From assembly GCA_031258965.1 (NCBI GenBank), contig JAIRMC010000028.1, positions 1-56,404 on the forward strand: a stretch of DNA of 56,404 nt. Reading direction: 5' to 3'. This document shows, piece after piece, positions 25,407 through 33,176 of this stretch. Source of the DNA: Azoarcus sp. (GTDB lineage Bacteria > Pseudomonadota > Gammaproteobacteria > Burkholderiales > Rhodocyclaceae). The notes below the pieces were generated by a model, which was given only the letters and a program-made list of their open reading frames with translations, was not told the origin of the DNA and did not search any database. Each line of letters opens with the position of its first letter. Position 1 is the first letter of the stretch. A program made the translations under genes and the position numbers.

Positions 25407-25521
25407 CATCTCTCCGGGCGCGCGCGCATCATCTTCCCGTCCCCGCGAACAACGGGGCACGGGCTTGGTCGCCCGGTGAGTGGGCGGACGCACCGCCACC
25501 CCGAAATCCGGCGGTATTTTT
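25403..25521 (+). ncRNA. Cassette 1 promoter and short terminated RNA (a1-b1)
   Basis: TTGACA (25403-25408), 18 bases, then CATCAT (25427-25432) make a promoter whose RNA would start near 25439. The RNA has a stem formed by CCCGTCCCCG and CGGGGCACGGG; a hairpin with the loop TTGGTC (a1, 25465-25471); GAGTGGG (b1, 25478-25484); and a terminator, ACCGCC/GGCGGT followed by ATTTTT (25492-25521). Elements a1 and b1 can pair with a' and b' of the C4-type RNA that follows. Cassette 2 (36715-36828) has the same plan with a different sequence and compensating changes in each stem. Confidence 0.7.
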
Positions 25522-25556
25522 GCGTCTGCACGCACGGCTAATCTCTTATGGGTAGG

Positions 25557-25616
25557 CCGTGTGGGAGAGGCGCGAGCCTCTGCCGGTTCCTGCTCCCGGT
25601 CGACCAACCCGCACGG
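25557..25616 (+). ncRNA. C4-type antisense RNA, cassette 1
   Basis: An outer stem, CCGTGTGGG with CCCGCACGG (9 bp, one G-U), encloses hairpin AGAGGC-GCGA-GCCTCT and hairpin CCGG-N9-CCGG. Loop b' is CCTGCTC (25589-25595) and a' is CGACCAA (25601-25607). b' is the exact complement of GAGCAGG (25661-25667), the ribosome-binding site of the antirepressor gene, and a' of TTGGTCG (25631-25637) in a hairpin loop before it. This is the a/b arrangement of the P1/P7 c4 antisense repressor. I infer that the RNA blocks translation of the gene at 25677. Its own 5' end cannot be seen. Confidence 0.8.
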
Positions 25617-25676
25617 TCTCGCCCTCCTTCTTGGTCGGAGGGGGCGAGGTTCAAACCTCAGAGCAGGAGTATCGCC

Positions 25677-26462
25677 ATGACTCACCTCATCCCCGCCGAA
25701 TTCCTCGGCACACAGCTTTCCATCATCGACCACGACAGCGCGCGCTGGCTCACCGCCGAGCAGATCGGTGGCGCATTGGGCTTTGCCCAACCCAACGCCC
25801 GAACCGGCATCATCCGGCTGTACAACCGGCACGAAGACGAGTTCACCGGGTCGGATACATGCGTGGTCAAGTTGACCACGCATCAATCTGACGGCATAGA
25901 AAAACAACGCGAAGTCCGCATCTTCAGCGCCACGGGCTGCATCCTGCTTTCCTTTTTCGCGGGCACGAAGCGGGCCATCGCCTTCCGCGCCTGGGCGAAG
26001 GAGCATCTCGCCAGTCATCTGCTCTGCGCCGAGGAAGTCCCCGCGCTGGTCAGGAAGCTCGAACACGACCGCGACGCCGCGATCGACAGCCAGCAGGCAA
26101 TGGTCAAAGAGGCCGCCTCGCTCAAGGACGAACTCCTGCGCATTTACCGGCGGCTCGACACGGCCCAGCGCGGGCAGATACGGGCGCTGACCGGGCAGGC
26201 GCGGCTCATGACCGAGCTTGGGAACATCAAGGACGCCAAAATCGCCGACGTCAAATACGTACCGCCGGAAGAAATCCGCCAGGCCGTCATCCAGATGGCG
26301 GACGAAGGCTTCAGCCATGCCGACATCGCCGCCCGCACCGGACGCACCAGAAACCATATCCGGCAAATTCTTTTCAAGCACCGCCACGCCGCGCAAGGCG
26401 AATTGCCCCTGCCTGCCGGAGGTGTGCAAGGCGAACTACCCATGCCTGCGGGAGGTGCGTAA
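25677..26462 (+). CDS. P22-antirepressor-type (Bro-like) protein, cassette 1
   Basis: A 261-residue protein. Residues about 15-115 fit the P22 antirepressor N-terminal/Bro-like domain: WLTAEQIGGALGFAQPNA, IIRLYNRHEDEFTGSDT, KQREVRIFSATGCIL and GTKRAIAFRAWAKEHL. A middle coiled coil follows (residues about 120-180), then a C-terminal HTH (SHADIAARTGRTRNHIRQIL). Antirepressors inactivate a phage repressor and trigger lytic growth. AGGAG lies 8 bases before ATG 25677, and that site is the target of the C4-type RNA upstream. It shares one base with the next gene (TAATG). Target repressor unknown. Confidence 0.82.
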   Translation: MTHLIPAEFLGTQLSIIDHDSARWLTAEQIGGALGFAQPNARTGIIRLYNRHEDEFTGSDTCVVKLTTHQSDGIEKQREVRIFSATGCILLSFFAGTKRAIAFRAWAKEHLASHLLCAEEVPALVRKLEHDRDAAIDSQQAMVKEAASLKDELLRIYRRLDTAQRGQIRALTGQARLMTELGNIKDAKIADVKYVPPEEIRQAVIQMADEGFSHADIAARTGRTRNHIRQILFKHRHAAQGELPLPAGGVQGELPMPAGGA

Positions 26463-26674
26463 TGAACCCCGTCATCAACCTCTCCGGCCTGGCCGCCGAC
26501 CTCGCGCCGCCGCACCTGCTCAGCACCTTGCGCTACGCGATTGATGCCGCGCAATGCCTGGTCGATCAACCGCCTTGGTCGGACAAGATGCGCAACCACG
26601 AGAACATCCTCGCCGTCCTGCAACTGGCGCGGATCGCCGCCGCCATCGGCGCGGAGGCGAACGACGGCAACTGA
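26462..26674 (+). CDS. Small conserved partner of the antirepressor, cassette 1
   Basis: A 70-residue protein, MNPVINLSGLAADLAPPHLL, containing AIDAAQCLVDQPPWSDKMRN and LQLARIAAAIGAE. A clear paralogue is encoded at 37709-37915 in the same position after the second antirepressor. It is probably helical, with no membrane segment and no recognised domain. Being kept in both cassettes suggests a role in the same switch; function unknown. Confidence 0.7.
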   Translation: MNPVINLSGLAADLAPPHLLSTLRYAIDAAQCLVDQPPWSDKMRNHENILAVLQLARIAAAIGAEANDGN

Positions 26675-26690
26675 CCGGATCGCATGACAC

Positions 26691-26726
26691 CAAAAACAAA
26701 CCCCGCGAGAGCGGGGTTTGTTTTTG
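26691..26726. terminator. Bidirectional terminator
   Basis: CAAAAACAAACCCCGC, loop GAGA, then its exact 16-base complement. The A-run and T-run flank the GC stem on both sides, so it can end the rightward cassette 1 message and the leftward cargo gene that stops at 26731. Confidence 0.9.
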
Positions 26727-26730
26727 CAGA

Positions 26731-27324
26731 TCACCAATCTAACCCGGTAACATTAAACTCGAATACCGGACTTCCCTCTTGATAGATGAGCGGTCGAATG
26801 CGCACCTTCTTCGCCCTTTTCGCATCGACAATAAAATGATGAGGTTTTTCGATGAACAACGTTGTCGTGCTTTGCCATGAAAACTTTGCTTTTCTTGCCG
26901 CAGTATTTTTCTGGGCAATGCCTTTTTTCGTGATGCTATGTATATGTAATTTCGGCAGGGAATCTGGTGCATGGGGCTGCCATTGCGCAGCTTCCGGACA
27001 AAAATCCATGTCATGGCTTTCCCCGTAGATGTCCTCGCCGCGAAACCAGAAATAATGCCCGAGCAGCTTATCTGCATCTTCATCCTTATGATAAGCAGAA
27101 ACCATCCATCCATCGAACAAGCTTGGATTTTCCTTTGTGCCGCAAGATGCACGCATGGGAGGGAAAACATTCGTCACGGCATGCATACGGGGTGCGAAAC
27201 GGCGTATGGTTTCTTGATACCGTGCTGGTTGCGCGCCCGAATTTGAGTCATCGGGCGGTTGCGCTGCAAGGCACTCACCCAACAGCATCGCAACCATTAT
27301 GGCAGCGGCTAATCCTTTGGTCAT
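26731..27324 (-). CDS. Secreted cargo (moron) protein of unknown function
   Basis: A 197-residue protein with a signal peptide (MTKGLAAAIMVAMLLGECLA) and a globular body containing SLFDGWMVSAYHKDEDADKL, YFWFRGEDIYG and FCPEAAQWQ. GGAG lies 9 bases before the ATG. It is on the minus strand against all its neighbours, sits between the early and lysis genes, and faces a bidirectional terminator. This is the usual setting of a gene expressed from the prophage for the benefit of the lysogen. No family is recognised. Confidence 0.75.
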   Translation of the reverse strand: MTKGLAAAIMVAMLLGECLAAQPPDDSNSGAQPARYQETIRRFAPRMHAVTNVFPPMRASCGTKENPSLFDGWMVSAYHKDEDADKLLGHYFWFRGEDIYGESHDMDFCPEAAQWQPHAPDSLPKLHIHSITKKGIAQKNTAARKAKFSWQSTTTLFIEKPHHFIVDAKRAKKVRIRPLIYQEGSPVFEFNVTGLDW

Positions 27325-27426
27325 CGTGCATTCTCCTCTGGTGAACTTCCCGCCTAACTGAACCCCTTCATATCCCCGCGCCCTTGCGCGAACCGCGATC
27401 ATTTTACCCATAACCCCGGAGGAAAA

Positions 27427-27951
27427 ATGACCGCCCTCAAACCCTCGCGCCTGCCGATCGGCGCGCTGGCCCTCGTCGCCACGGGGCTGGTTGCCGTCGC
27501 CACCTACGAAGGCTACGAGCCGAAAGCCCGCCCGCCCGTGCCGGGCGATGTGCCCACCGTCGGCTTCGGCTCCACCACGCACGCCGACGGCACGCCCGTG
27601 CGCGCGGGCGAAACCATCACCCCGCCCGCGGCCCTCGCCCTCATGGTGCGCGATGTCACGGCCAAGGAAGGCGCGCTCAAAATCTGCCTCGCGGGCGTCT
27701 GGCTCCACCAACACGAATACAACGCCATCGTGAGCGTGGCCTACAGCGTTGGCTCGGCGGCGGTTTGCCACTCCAGCATTCCCGCCAAACTGCGGGCGGG
27801 TGAATTCGAGGCCGCCTGCCGCACCATCCTGGATTTCAAAAAGGTGCAGGGCCGCGACTGCTGCCTGCCCAAAAACAAAACCTTCTGCGGCGGCATCTGC
27901 ACCCGGCGGCAAGCCGAATACCGGCAATGCCTGGGGAGCGAACCAACATGA
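27427..27951 (+). CDS. Endolysin, glycoside hydrolase 24 lysozyme with signal anchor
   Basis: A 174-residue muramidase. The N-terminal hydrophobic stretch (LALVATGLVAVA) looks like a signal-anchor-release segment. The catalytic Glu28 is in TYEGYEPKARPPVPGDVPTV, followed by GFGSTTHADG, the GH24 core. The Asp of the classical E-8-D-5-T pattern is displaced (Pro at the usual place, Asp41 nearby), a form seen in other phage lysozymes with PVPGDVPT. Six Cys in the C-terminal half suggest disulphide control. GGAGG precedes the ATG. It opens the late, rightward lysis-morphogenesis block, and no holin upstream is obvious. Confidence 0.9.
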   Translation: MTALKPSRLPIGALALVATGLVAVATYEGYEPKARPPVPGDVPTVGFGSTTHADGTPVRAGETITPPAALALMVRDVTAKEGALKICLAGVWLHQHEYNAIVSVAYSVGSAAVCHSSIPAKLRAGEFEAACRTILDFKKVQGRDCCLPKNKTFCGGICTRRQAEYRQCLGSEPT

Positions 27952-28445
27952 TTTCCACCCCCCGCCTGACCGCCATCATCGCCGCCATCGCCTTTGCCCT
28001 TGGGCTGTGGGCGGGCATTGCCCTCCAGTGCGCCAGCCGCGAGCGCCTGGCGAGCGAATGGGCCGAGGAGCGCGAGCGCCTCGCCCGCGAACACACCCAG
28101 GCCCTGGCCGATGTCCTCTCCCGCGAGCGCAGGCTCGCGCAGAGGCTCGCCGACGAATCCCAACGCTACGAACAGGAACGCAAAAATGCCCAAGAAACCA
28201 GTGACCGCGTTGCTCGCAGCCTGCGCAGTAACGCTTTGCAGTTGCGCCAGCGTTGGGCCGGATGTGAAGCCGCCCGTCTGCCCGCAACTCCCCCCGCTGC
28301 CCGCCAACCTGATGCAACCGCCGCAGACCGGGCAGACAGTGCGGGACGAATTGTTCGTGCCGCCGACGAGTGCGACGCCCAAGTAAAGGGCCTGCAAGCC
28401 CTCCTCAAAGCCGAGCGGGAAAACCGGACGGAAAAAACACCATGA
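27948..28445 (+). CDS. Inner-membrane spanin (Rz-like)
   Basis: A 165-residue protein with one N-terminal membrane segment (LTAIIAAIAFALGLWAGIAL) and a long periplasmic coiled coil rich in R/E/Q (ERLASEWAEERERLAREHTQ). This is the i-spanin layout needed to fuse inner and outer membranes at lysis. It overlaps the lysozyme by 4 bases and contains the o-spanin gene in another frame. The C-terminal part is less helical, as usual. Confidence 0.85.
   Translation: MISTPRLTAIIAAIAFALGLWAGIALQCASRERLASEWAEERERLAREHTQALADVLSRERRLAQRLADESQRYEQERKNAQETSDRVARSLRSNALQLRQRWAGCEAARLPATPPAARQPDATAADRADSAGRIVRAADECDAQVKGLQALLKAERENRTEKTP
28186..28386 (+). CDS. Outer-membrane spanin lipoprotein (Rz1-like), embedded
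   Basis: A 66-residue lipoprotein encoded entirely inside the Rz-like gene in a different frame: MPKKPVTALLAACAVTLCSC, with the lipobox Cys at residue 20, then a Pro-rich mature part (KPPVCPQLPPLPANL). Nested Rz/Rz1 pairs are the classical spanin arrangement; the mature lipoprotein would contact the Rz C-terminus across the periplasm. Confidence 0.85.
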   Translation: MPKKPVTALLAACAVTLCSCASVGPDVKPPVCPQLPPLPANLMQPPQTGQTVRDELFVPPTSATPK

Positions 28446-28747
28446 TCGTCGAACTCCAACTCTGGCAACTCATCTCGCTGCTCGTCACCTTCCTAGGCGG
28501 CCTGACCGGCTGGGGCAAATACCTGCTCGACAAAACCGGGACGCGCATGCGGGAGACCGAAAAAATTCTCGACGCCCACACCGCCGCCCTGGCCCGCGCG
28601 CCCTCGCGCGAGGACATCAGCAAAATCTACGACAGGGTCAATGCCTCGGACAGCCGGATCAACAAACTGGAGGGGACGTTCACCGAGCACGCCATCACCA
28701 TGCGTACCCTGCTGCACCATTTCATAGACAAAGGAGTCAGCCAATGA
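28442..28747 (+). CDS. Membrane-anchored coiled-coil protein (DUF2730-like)
   Basis: A 101-residue protein with an N-terminal membrane segment (LWQLISLLVTFLGGLTGWGK) and a helical tail with heptads (RVNASDSRINKLEGTFTEHA). Size, topology and position between spanins and the small pre-terminase genes match the DUF2730 proteins of Mu-like phages. Role unknown. It overlaps Rz by 4 bases and the next gene by 4. Confidence 0.7.
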   Translation: MIVELQLWQLISLLVTFLGGLTGWGKYLLDKTGTRMRETEKILDAHTAALARAPSREDISKIYDRVNASDSRINKLEGTFTEHAITMRTLLHHFIDKGVSQ

Positions 28748-28977
28748 TGAACGGAAATACCCGCTGGAGCGCGCCTTTCCCGCCGCCGCCGCCCGTGCGC
28801 ACGGCGACGGCCACAGGCCATGGCGCCGCGCCAAGCCTCGTTGACATGATCCACGAAAAAATGGACAGCATCGACGCCCGCCTTGAGCGAATGGAAAAGG
28901 CCCTGCGGGAAAGCACGGACATGATCCGCGAATTTCTCCAGAAAGTTGCCGCCAATAGCAAGGCGGGCACACCGTGA
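28744..28977 (+). CDS. Small phage protein with C-terminal helix
   Basis: A 77-residue protein: a Pro-rich, disordered start (SAPFPPPPPVRTATATG) and an amphipathic helix (DMIHEKMDSIDARLERMEKA). Unknown function. Tight overlaps on both sides show it belongs to the late transcript. Confidence 0.6.
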   Translation: MMNGNTRWSAPFPPPPPVRTATATGHGAAPSLVDMIHEKMDSIDARLERMEKALRESTDMIREFLQKVAANSKAGTP

Positions 28978-29249
28978 GCACCACCGCCGAAAAAGCCGCC
29001 GTGCTGCGCCGCCGCCAGAGCCTCCTGGCGGTATTGTTTTTCGCCGACGGTCAGACCCTGCGCGCCCGGCAACTTCGCGAGGAGATCGAGGAAGTGCACG
29101 GCCTCATCGCCACCGTGGATCGCATCCGCGCCGATCTGCTGTGGCTCGCCGAGGTCGGCATGATTTCCCTGCGCGACGACACCGCACAACTCACGGAACG
29201 TGGCCGCGAGGTCGTCGCGGGCCGCGCCGTCCTGCCCGGAGCAGCCTGA
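28974..29249 (+). CDS. Winged-helix Mu-type protein (VpaChn25_0724-like)
   Basis: A 91-residue protein with a GTG start overlapping the previous stop. SLLAVLFFADGQTLRARQLR, VDRIRADLLWLAEVGMISLR and TERGREVVAG give a compact winged helix, the pattern of the conserved small protein that precedes the terminase subunit genes in Mu-like phages. Function not established. Confidence 0.7.
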   Translation: MSTTAEKAAVLRRRQSLLAVLFFADGQTLRARQLREEIEEVHGLIATVDRIRADLLWLAEVGMISLRDDTAQLTERGREVVAGRAVLPGAA

Positions 29250-29749
29250 TGGCGCACCCAGACGAAACCCGCCGCGCGCTGCGCGCCGCCTATGTGTTCG
29301 ACCAGATGACGCTGGAAGTCGCCGCGCTCGCCAAGGGCGTACCCGTGGCCACCGCCCGGCGCTGGAAGCTCGAAGCGAAACGCGCTGGCGACGATTGGGA
29401 TCGCGCCCGCGGCGCGCAGATGCTCGCCGGCGGCGGCATGGAAGATGTCGTCCGTCAGACATTGGCGGCGATGGTGCAGCAAGTGCAGGCCACGGTCGCA
29501 GAGATCCAGAGCGGCCCGGACATCCCCCCCGCCGACAAGGTGCAGATGCTCGCCAGCCTGGGCGACGCCTACAACAAGCTCGCCAACGCCTCGCGCCGCC
29601 TCATGCCCGAGACCGACAAGCTCGGCGTGGCCATGGACGTGTTGCGGCGGCTCGGCGAATTCGTCGGCAAGACCAAGCCCGCGCTGGCCGGGGAATTCGT
29701 GAACGTCCTCGAAGCCTTTGGCGATGAGATCGCCAAGGCATATAGCTGA
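29249..29749 (+). CDS. Probable small terminase subunit (DUF1804-like, gp27 position)
   Basis: A 166-residue protein that begins with an HTH (TLEVAALAKGVPVATARRWK, residues about 25-45) and continues with long helices (AAMVQQVQATVAEIQSGPDI, LGDAYNKLANASRRLMPETD). DUF1804 proteins occupy this place, directly before the large terminase, and are thought to recognise phage DNA for packaging. Start and stop overlap both neighbours. Confidence 0.8.
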   Translation: MAHPDETRRALRAAYVFDQMTLEVAALAKGVPVATARRWKLEAKRAGDDWDRARGAQMLAGGGMEDVVRQTLAAMVQQVQATVAEIQSGPDIPPADKVQMLASLGDAYNKLANASRRLMPETDKLGVAMDVLRRLGEFVGKTKPALAGEFVNVLEAFGDEIAKAYS

Positions 29750-31395
29750 TGACCACGCAGAAGAAAGCCTTCCTCACCGATCTCGCCGCCTACGCCGCCA
29801 GCCTGCGGGCGCGCATCGAAGCGGAGGTGACGGGCTTCGACCCCGATCCGGCAGCCATCCGCGCCCGTTGCCAGCAGGCGAGCGGCGACTATGGTTACTT
29901 TGTGGCCAACTACTTCCCGCACTACGTGCGCTCGCCCGCGCGCTCGCGCCTGCACGACTACCTCTTCGCGCGGCTACCCGAGATCGTCGCGGCGCGGGAA
30001 AGCCAGAACGACGCCATCGCCGCGCCGCGCGGCGAGGCCAAATCCACCCTCGTTTCTCAACTGTTCGTCTTGTGGTGCGTGGTAACGGGACGGAAACGCT
30101 ACGCCGTCATCGTCATGGACTCCATCGACCAGGCGTACCCGATGCTCGAAGCCATCAAGGCCGAACTCGAATTCAACCCGCGGCTGGCCATGGATTTCCC
30201 CGAAGCATCGGGCCAGGGCCGCGTCTGGCAGTCCGGCACCGTCGTCACCAGGAACGACATCAAGATCACGGTGGCGGGCAGCGGCAAGAAGCTGCGCGGC
30301 CTGCGCCACGGCCCCTACCGCCCCGACCTGTGTGTGCTCGATGACATCGAGAACGACGAACAAGTGCGCAGCCCCGAGCAGCGCGACAAGCTGCATGCCT
30401 GGCTCAAGAAGACCGTGATGCCCTTGGGCGGCGCGGGCGACAAGTACGACGTCGTCTATATCGGCACCGTGCTGCACTACGACTCGGTGCTCGCCCGCAC
30501 GCTCTCGAATCCGATGTGGCGCACCGCCCGCTTCCGGGCGCTCCTGCGCTGGCCGGACAACATGGCCCTGTGGGATCAATGGGAAGAAGTGCTGAGGAAC
30601 GACGGCGAACCGGCGGCGGACGATTTCTACGCCGCCCAGGCTTGGGCCATGCTGGCCGGGTCGGAGGTTTCATGGGAAGCGCGCCCGCTGCTCACGCTCA
30701 TGAAAATCCGCGCCCGCGAGGGGCACGACGCCTTCGACTCGGAATACCAGAACGATCCGGTGGCGGGCGACAACGCCCCGTTCGCCAACGCGGTCAGATA
30801 CTGGGTCGAACTCCCCGACAACCTGATTACCTTCGGCGCATGCGACCCCTCGCTCGGGCGCTCGGGCGCGTCGCGCGATCCGTCCGCGCTCCTCGTCGGC
30901 GGCATCGATCGCGCCACCGGCAAGCTCTACGTGCTCGAAGCCGAGATCAAGAAGCGCTTGCCCGACCGCATCATCGAAGACGTCATCAGCATGCAGCGCC
31001 GCTGGCGCTGCGCGCTGTGGGTGGTCGAGACCGTCCAGTTCCAGGAGTTCCTCTACACCGAACTGGTGAAACGCGCGGCGGCGGCGGGCTGCCCCGTTCC
31101 CGCGCGCGGCATCAAACCGAGCGCCGACAAGCTGCTGCGCATCGAGTCGCTCCAGCCGCACGTCGCCAACGGTCTCATCCTGCTTCACCCCTCGCAGACC
31201 ACGCTGCTCGATCAACTGCGGCACTTCCCCAAGGCCGACCACGACGACGGCCCCGACGCCCTGCATATGCTGTGGATGGCCGCCGCCACGATGTCCCCGT
31301 CCATGGACGGCTTCCGCTCGATACCGCGCCGCGCCAGCGCCGGGCGCGACATCGATGACGGCTGGGGCGACACCGGCAACCGGAGAATGTTTTGA
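29749..31395 (+). CDS. Terminase large subunit (Mu gp28-like)
   Basis: A 548-residue packaging motor. The ATPase half has a Walker A-like APRGEAKST near residue 93 and Walker B LCVLDDIE near 196. The nuclease half shows the acidic residues expected in an RNase H fold: FGACDPSLG, LWVVETVQF and HDDGPDALHMLW. It cuts and pumps DNA into the prohead; Mu-like phages package headfully from integrated copies. The downstream portal begins with a TTG inside its last codons. Confidence 0.93.
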   Translation: MTTQKKAFLTDLAAYAASLRARIEAEVTGFDPDPAAIRARCQQASGDYGYFVANYFPHYVRSPARSRLHDYLFARLPEIVAARESQNDAIAAPRGEAKSTLVSQLFVLWCVVTGRKRYAVIVMDSIDQAYPMLEAIKAELEFNPRLAMDFPEASGQGRVWQSGTVVTRNDIKITVAGSGKKLRGLRHGPYRPDLCVLDDIENDEQVRSPEQRDKLHAWLKKTVMPLGGAGDKYDVVYIGTVLHYDSVLARTLSNPMWRTARFRALLRWPDNMALWDQWEEVLRNDGEPAADDFYAAQAWAMLAGSEVSWEARPLLTLMKIRAREGHDAFDSEYQNDPVAGDNAPFANAVRYWVELPDNLITFGACDPSLGRSGASRDPSALLVGGIDRATGKLYVLEAEIKKRLPDRIIEDVISMQRRWRCALWVVETVQFQEFLYTELVKRAAAAGCPVPARGIKPSADKLLRIESLQPHVANGLILLHPSQTTLLDQLRHFPKADHDDGPDALHMLWMAAATMSPSMDGFRSIPRRASAGRDIDDGWGDTGNRRMF

Positions 31396-33176
31396 AAATC
31401 CTCGACCAATATGGCAAGCCGTTCAACCCACGCGACCTGCAAGAGCCGCAGACCGCCCGCATCGCCCAGTTGCAGCACGAAGTGGCGCGCGCACAGATCG
31501 ACGGCCTCTCGCCCGATCGCGCCGCCCGCATCCTGCGCGAGGCCGACGCGGGCGACATCGTCGCCCTGCACCGCCTGTTCGATGACATGGTCGACCGCGA
31601 CGCCCATCTGCGCTGCGAATACGACAAGCGCGCCGGCGCGGTGGTCGGTCTGGACTGGTCGATCATCCCGCCGGCCGATGCAACCCCCGCCGAGCGGCGC
31701 GCCGCCGAGCACGTCGAGTCCCTGCTGCGCGACGCGGTCGATGACCTGGAGGACTTGCTGCTGGCGATGATGGAAGCGGTCGGGCACGGCTTCGCTCCCA
31801 TCGAACTGGAATGGAAACGCTGGGGCAACGAATGGCTGCCCGCGTTTCACCCGCGCCCGCAGACGTGGTTCCGCACCAGCCTCGACCGCCGCCGCCTCGT
31901 GCTCGACAACGGCGCCGGGGACGGCGAAGACCCGCGCCCCATGGGCTGGGTCTTCCACGAACACGTCAAGGCCAAGACCGGCTACCTCGGCCGCATGGGC
32001 CTGTCGCGCGCCATCCTCTGGCCCTTCCTCTATAAAGCCTATTCGCTGGGCGACTTCGTCGAATTCATCGAAACCTACGGGCTGCCCATCATCCTCGGCA
32101 AGTACATGTCCGGCGTATCGGGCGAGGAAAAGTCCAGCCTCATGCGCGCCGTCGCCGCCCTCGGGCGCGACGCCCGCGCCATCATGCCCTCCGGCATGGA
32201 GATCGAGATCCAGAAGATCACCGGCGGCGCCGACGCCATGCCGCACCTCGCCCTGATGAACTGGGCGGACGCCGCCGAATCCAAGCTCATCCTCGGACAA
32301 GTGCTCTCGGCCGACGCCAAGGCCACCGGCATGGGTTCCGGCGTCGCCGAACTGCATGGCGAAGTGCGCCACGACATCCTCTGCTCAGATGCCCGGCAGA
32401 TCGCGGGCACGCTCACCCGCGATCTGGTCTATCCGCTCATCGCGCTCAACTGCGGCGGCGTCGATGGTCTGCGTCGCTGCCCGCGCTGGGTGTTCGATAC
32501 GGGCGAGGCGAGCGACATCACGGCTTACGCCGAGGCGCTGCCCAAACTCGTCGCGGCCGGCATGCGGGTGCCGGAGGCGTGGGTGCACGACAAGCTGCGC
32601 ATCCCGCAACCCAACGACGACGAGCCGGTACTGGGCATCGCGCCCGCCGGCGCGGCTCCGGCGCAATCCGATGGCGAACAGGAACAGGGCAAAAAGAATC
32701 CCAGCGCGGAAAAATACGACGCGGGGTTGATCAATGCCTACTCGATGGGCGTGGATCGTTTCGCCCGGCTGGGCATGGAAATCCCCGAGGGGTTCATCCG
32801 TGACGTGTTCGGGCTGCCCGCGCCGAAGGGCGGCGAAAAGGTGCTGACGCCGCCCGCGAATGACGCGGCCCAGCCCGGCACCGGCGCGCTGCGCAGCCGC
32901 CTGGCGGCGCTCTCCGCCAGCCCGTCCGGCGCGAACGACGCGCCCTGGGTTGCCGCCGCGCTGCCGCGTCTGGCCGCCGATGCCGGCCCGGCCATCCGCG
33001 CCTGGCTCGACACCATCGAAAACATGCTCGCCGCCGCCAACAGCCTGGACGAATTCCGCGACATGCTGCTCGCCGCCTATGACAGCCTGCCATCGGAAGA
33101 ACTGACCGATGCGCTCGCCGAGGCGATCACCGCCGCCGACCTGGCCGGGCGCGCGGAAATTGGAGACGGGAAATGA
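31392..33176 (+). CDS. Portal protein (Mu gp29-like, DUF935)
   Basis: A 594-residue portal with a TTG start preceded by GGAG. Typical DUF935 motifs are YDKRAGAVVGLDWSIIP, MGLSRAILWPFLYKAYSLGD, FVEFIETYGLPIILGKYM and AKATGMGSGVAELHGEVRHD. A dodecameric ring of this protein would form the DNA gate at one head vertex. The C-terminal 170 residues are less conserved and Ala/Pro-rich. Confidence 0.92.
   Translation: MKILDQYGKPFNPRDLQEPQTARIAQLQHEVARAQIDGLSPDRAARILREADAGDIVALHRLFDDMVDRDAHLRCEYDKRAGAVVGLDWSIIPPADATPAERRAAEHVESLLRDAVDDLEDLLLAMMEAVGHGFAPIELEWKRWGNEWLPAFHPRPQTWFRTSLDRRRLVLDNGAGDGEDPRPMGWVFHEHVKAKTGYLGRMGLSRAILWPFLYKAYSLGDFVEFIETYGLPIILGKYMSGVSGEEKSSLMRAVAALGRDARAIMPSGMEIEIQKITGGADAMPHLALMNWADAAESKLILGQVLSADAKATGMGSGVAELHGEVRHDILCSDARQIAGTLTRDLVYPLIALNCGGVDGLRRCPRWVFDTGEASDITAYAEALPKLVAAGMRVPEAWVHDKLRIPQPNDDEPVLGIAPAGAAPAQSDGEQEQGKKNPSAEKYDAGLINAYSMGVDRFARLGMEIPEGFIRDVFGLPAPKGGEKVLTPPANDAAQPGTGALRSRLAALSASPSGANDAPWVAAALPRLAADAGPAIRAWLDTIENMLAAANSLDEFRDMLLAAYDSLPSEELTDALAEAITAADLAGRAEIGDGK

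Noticed and set aside
24516-26429. 637-codon minus-strand frame over Rha and the antirepressor
   Set aside because: It covers several clear plus-strand genes and the conserved RNA elements; no recognisable motif.
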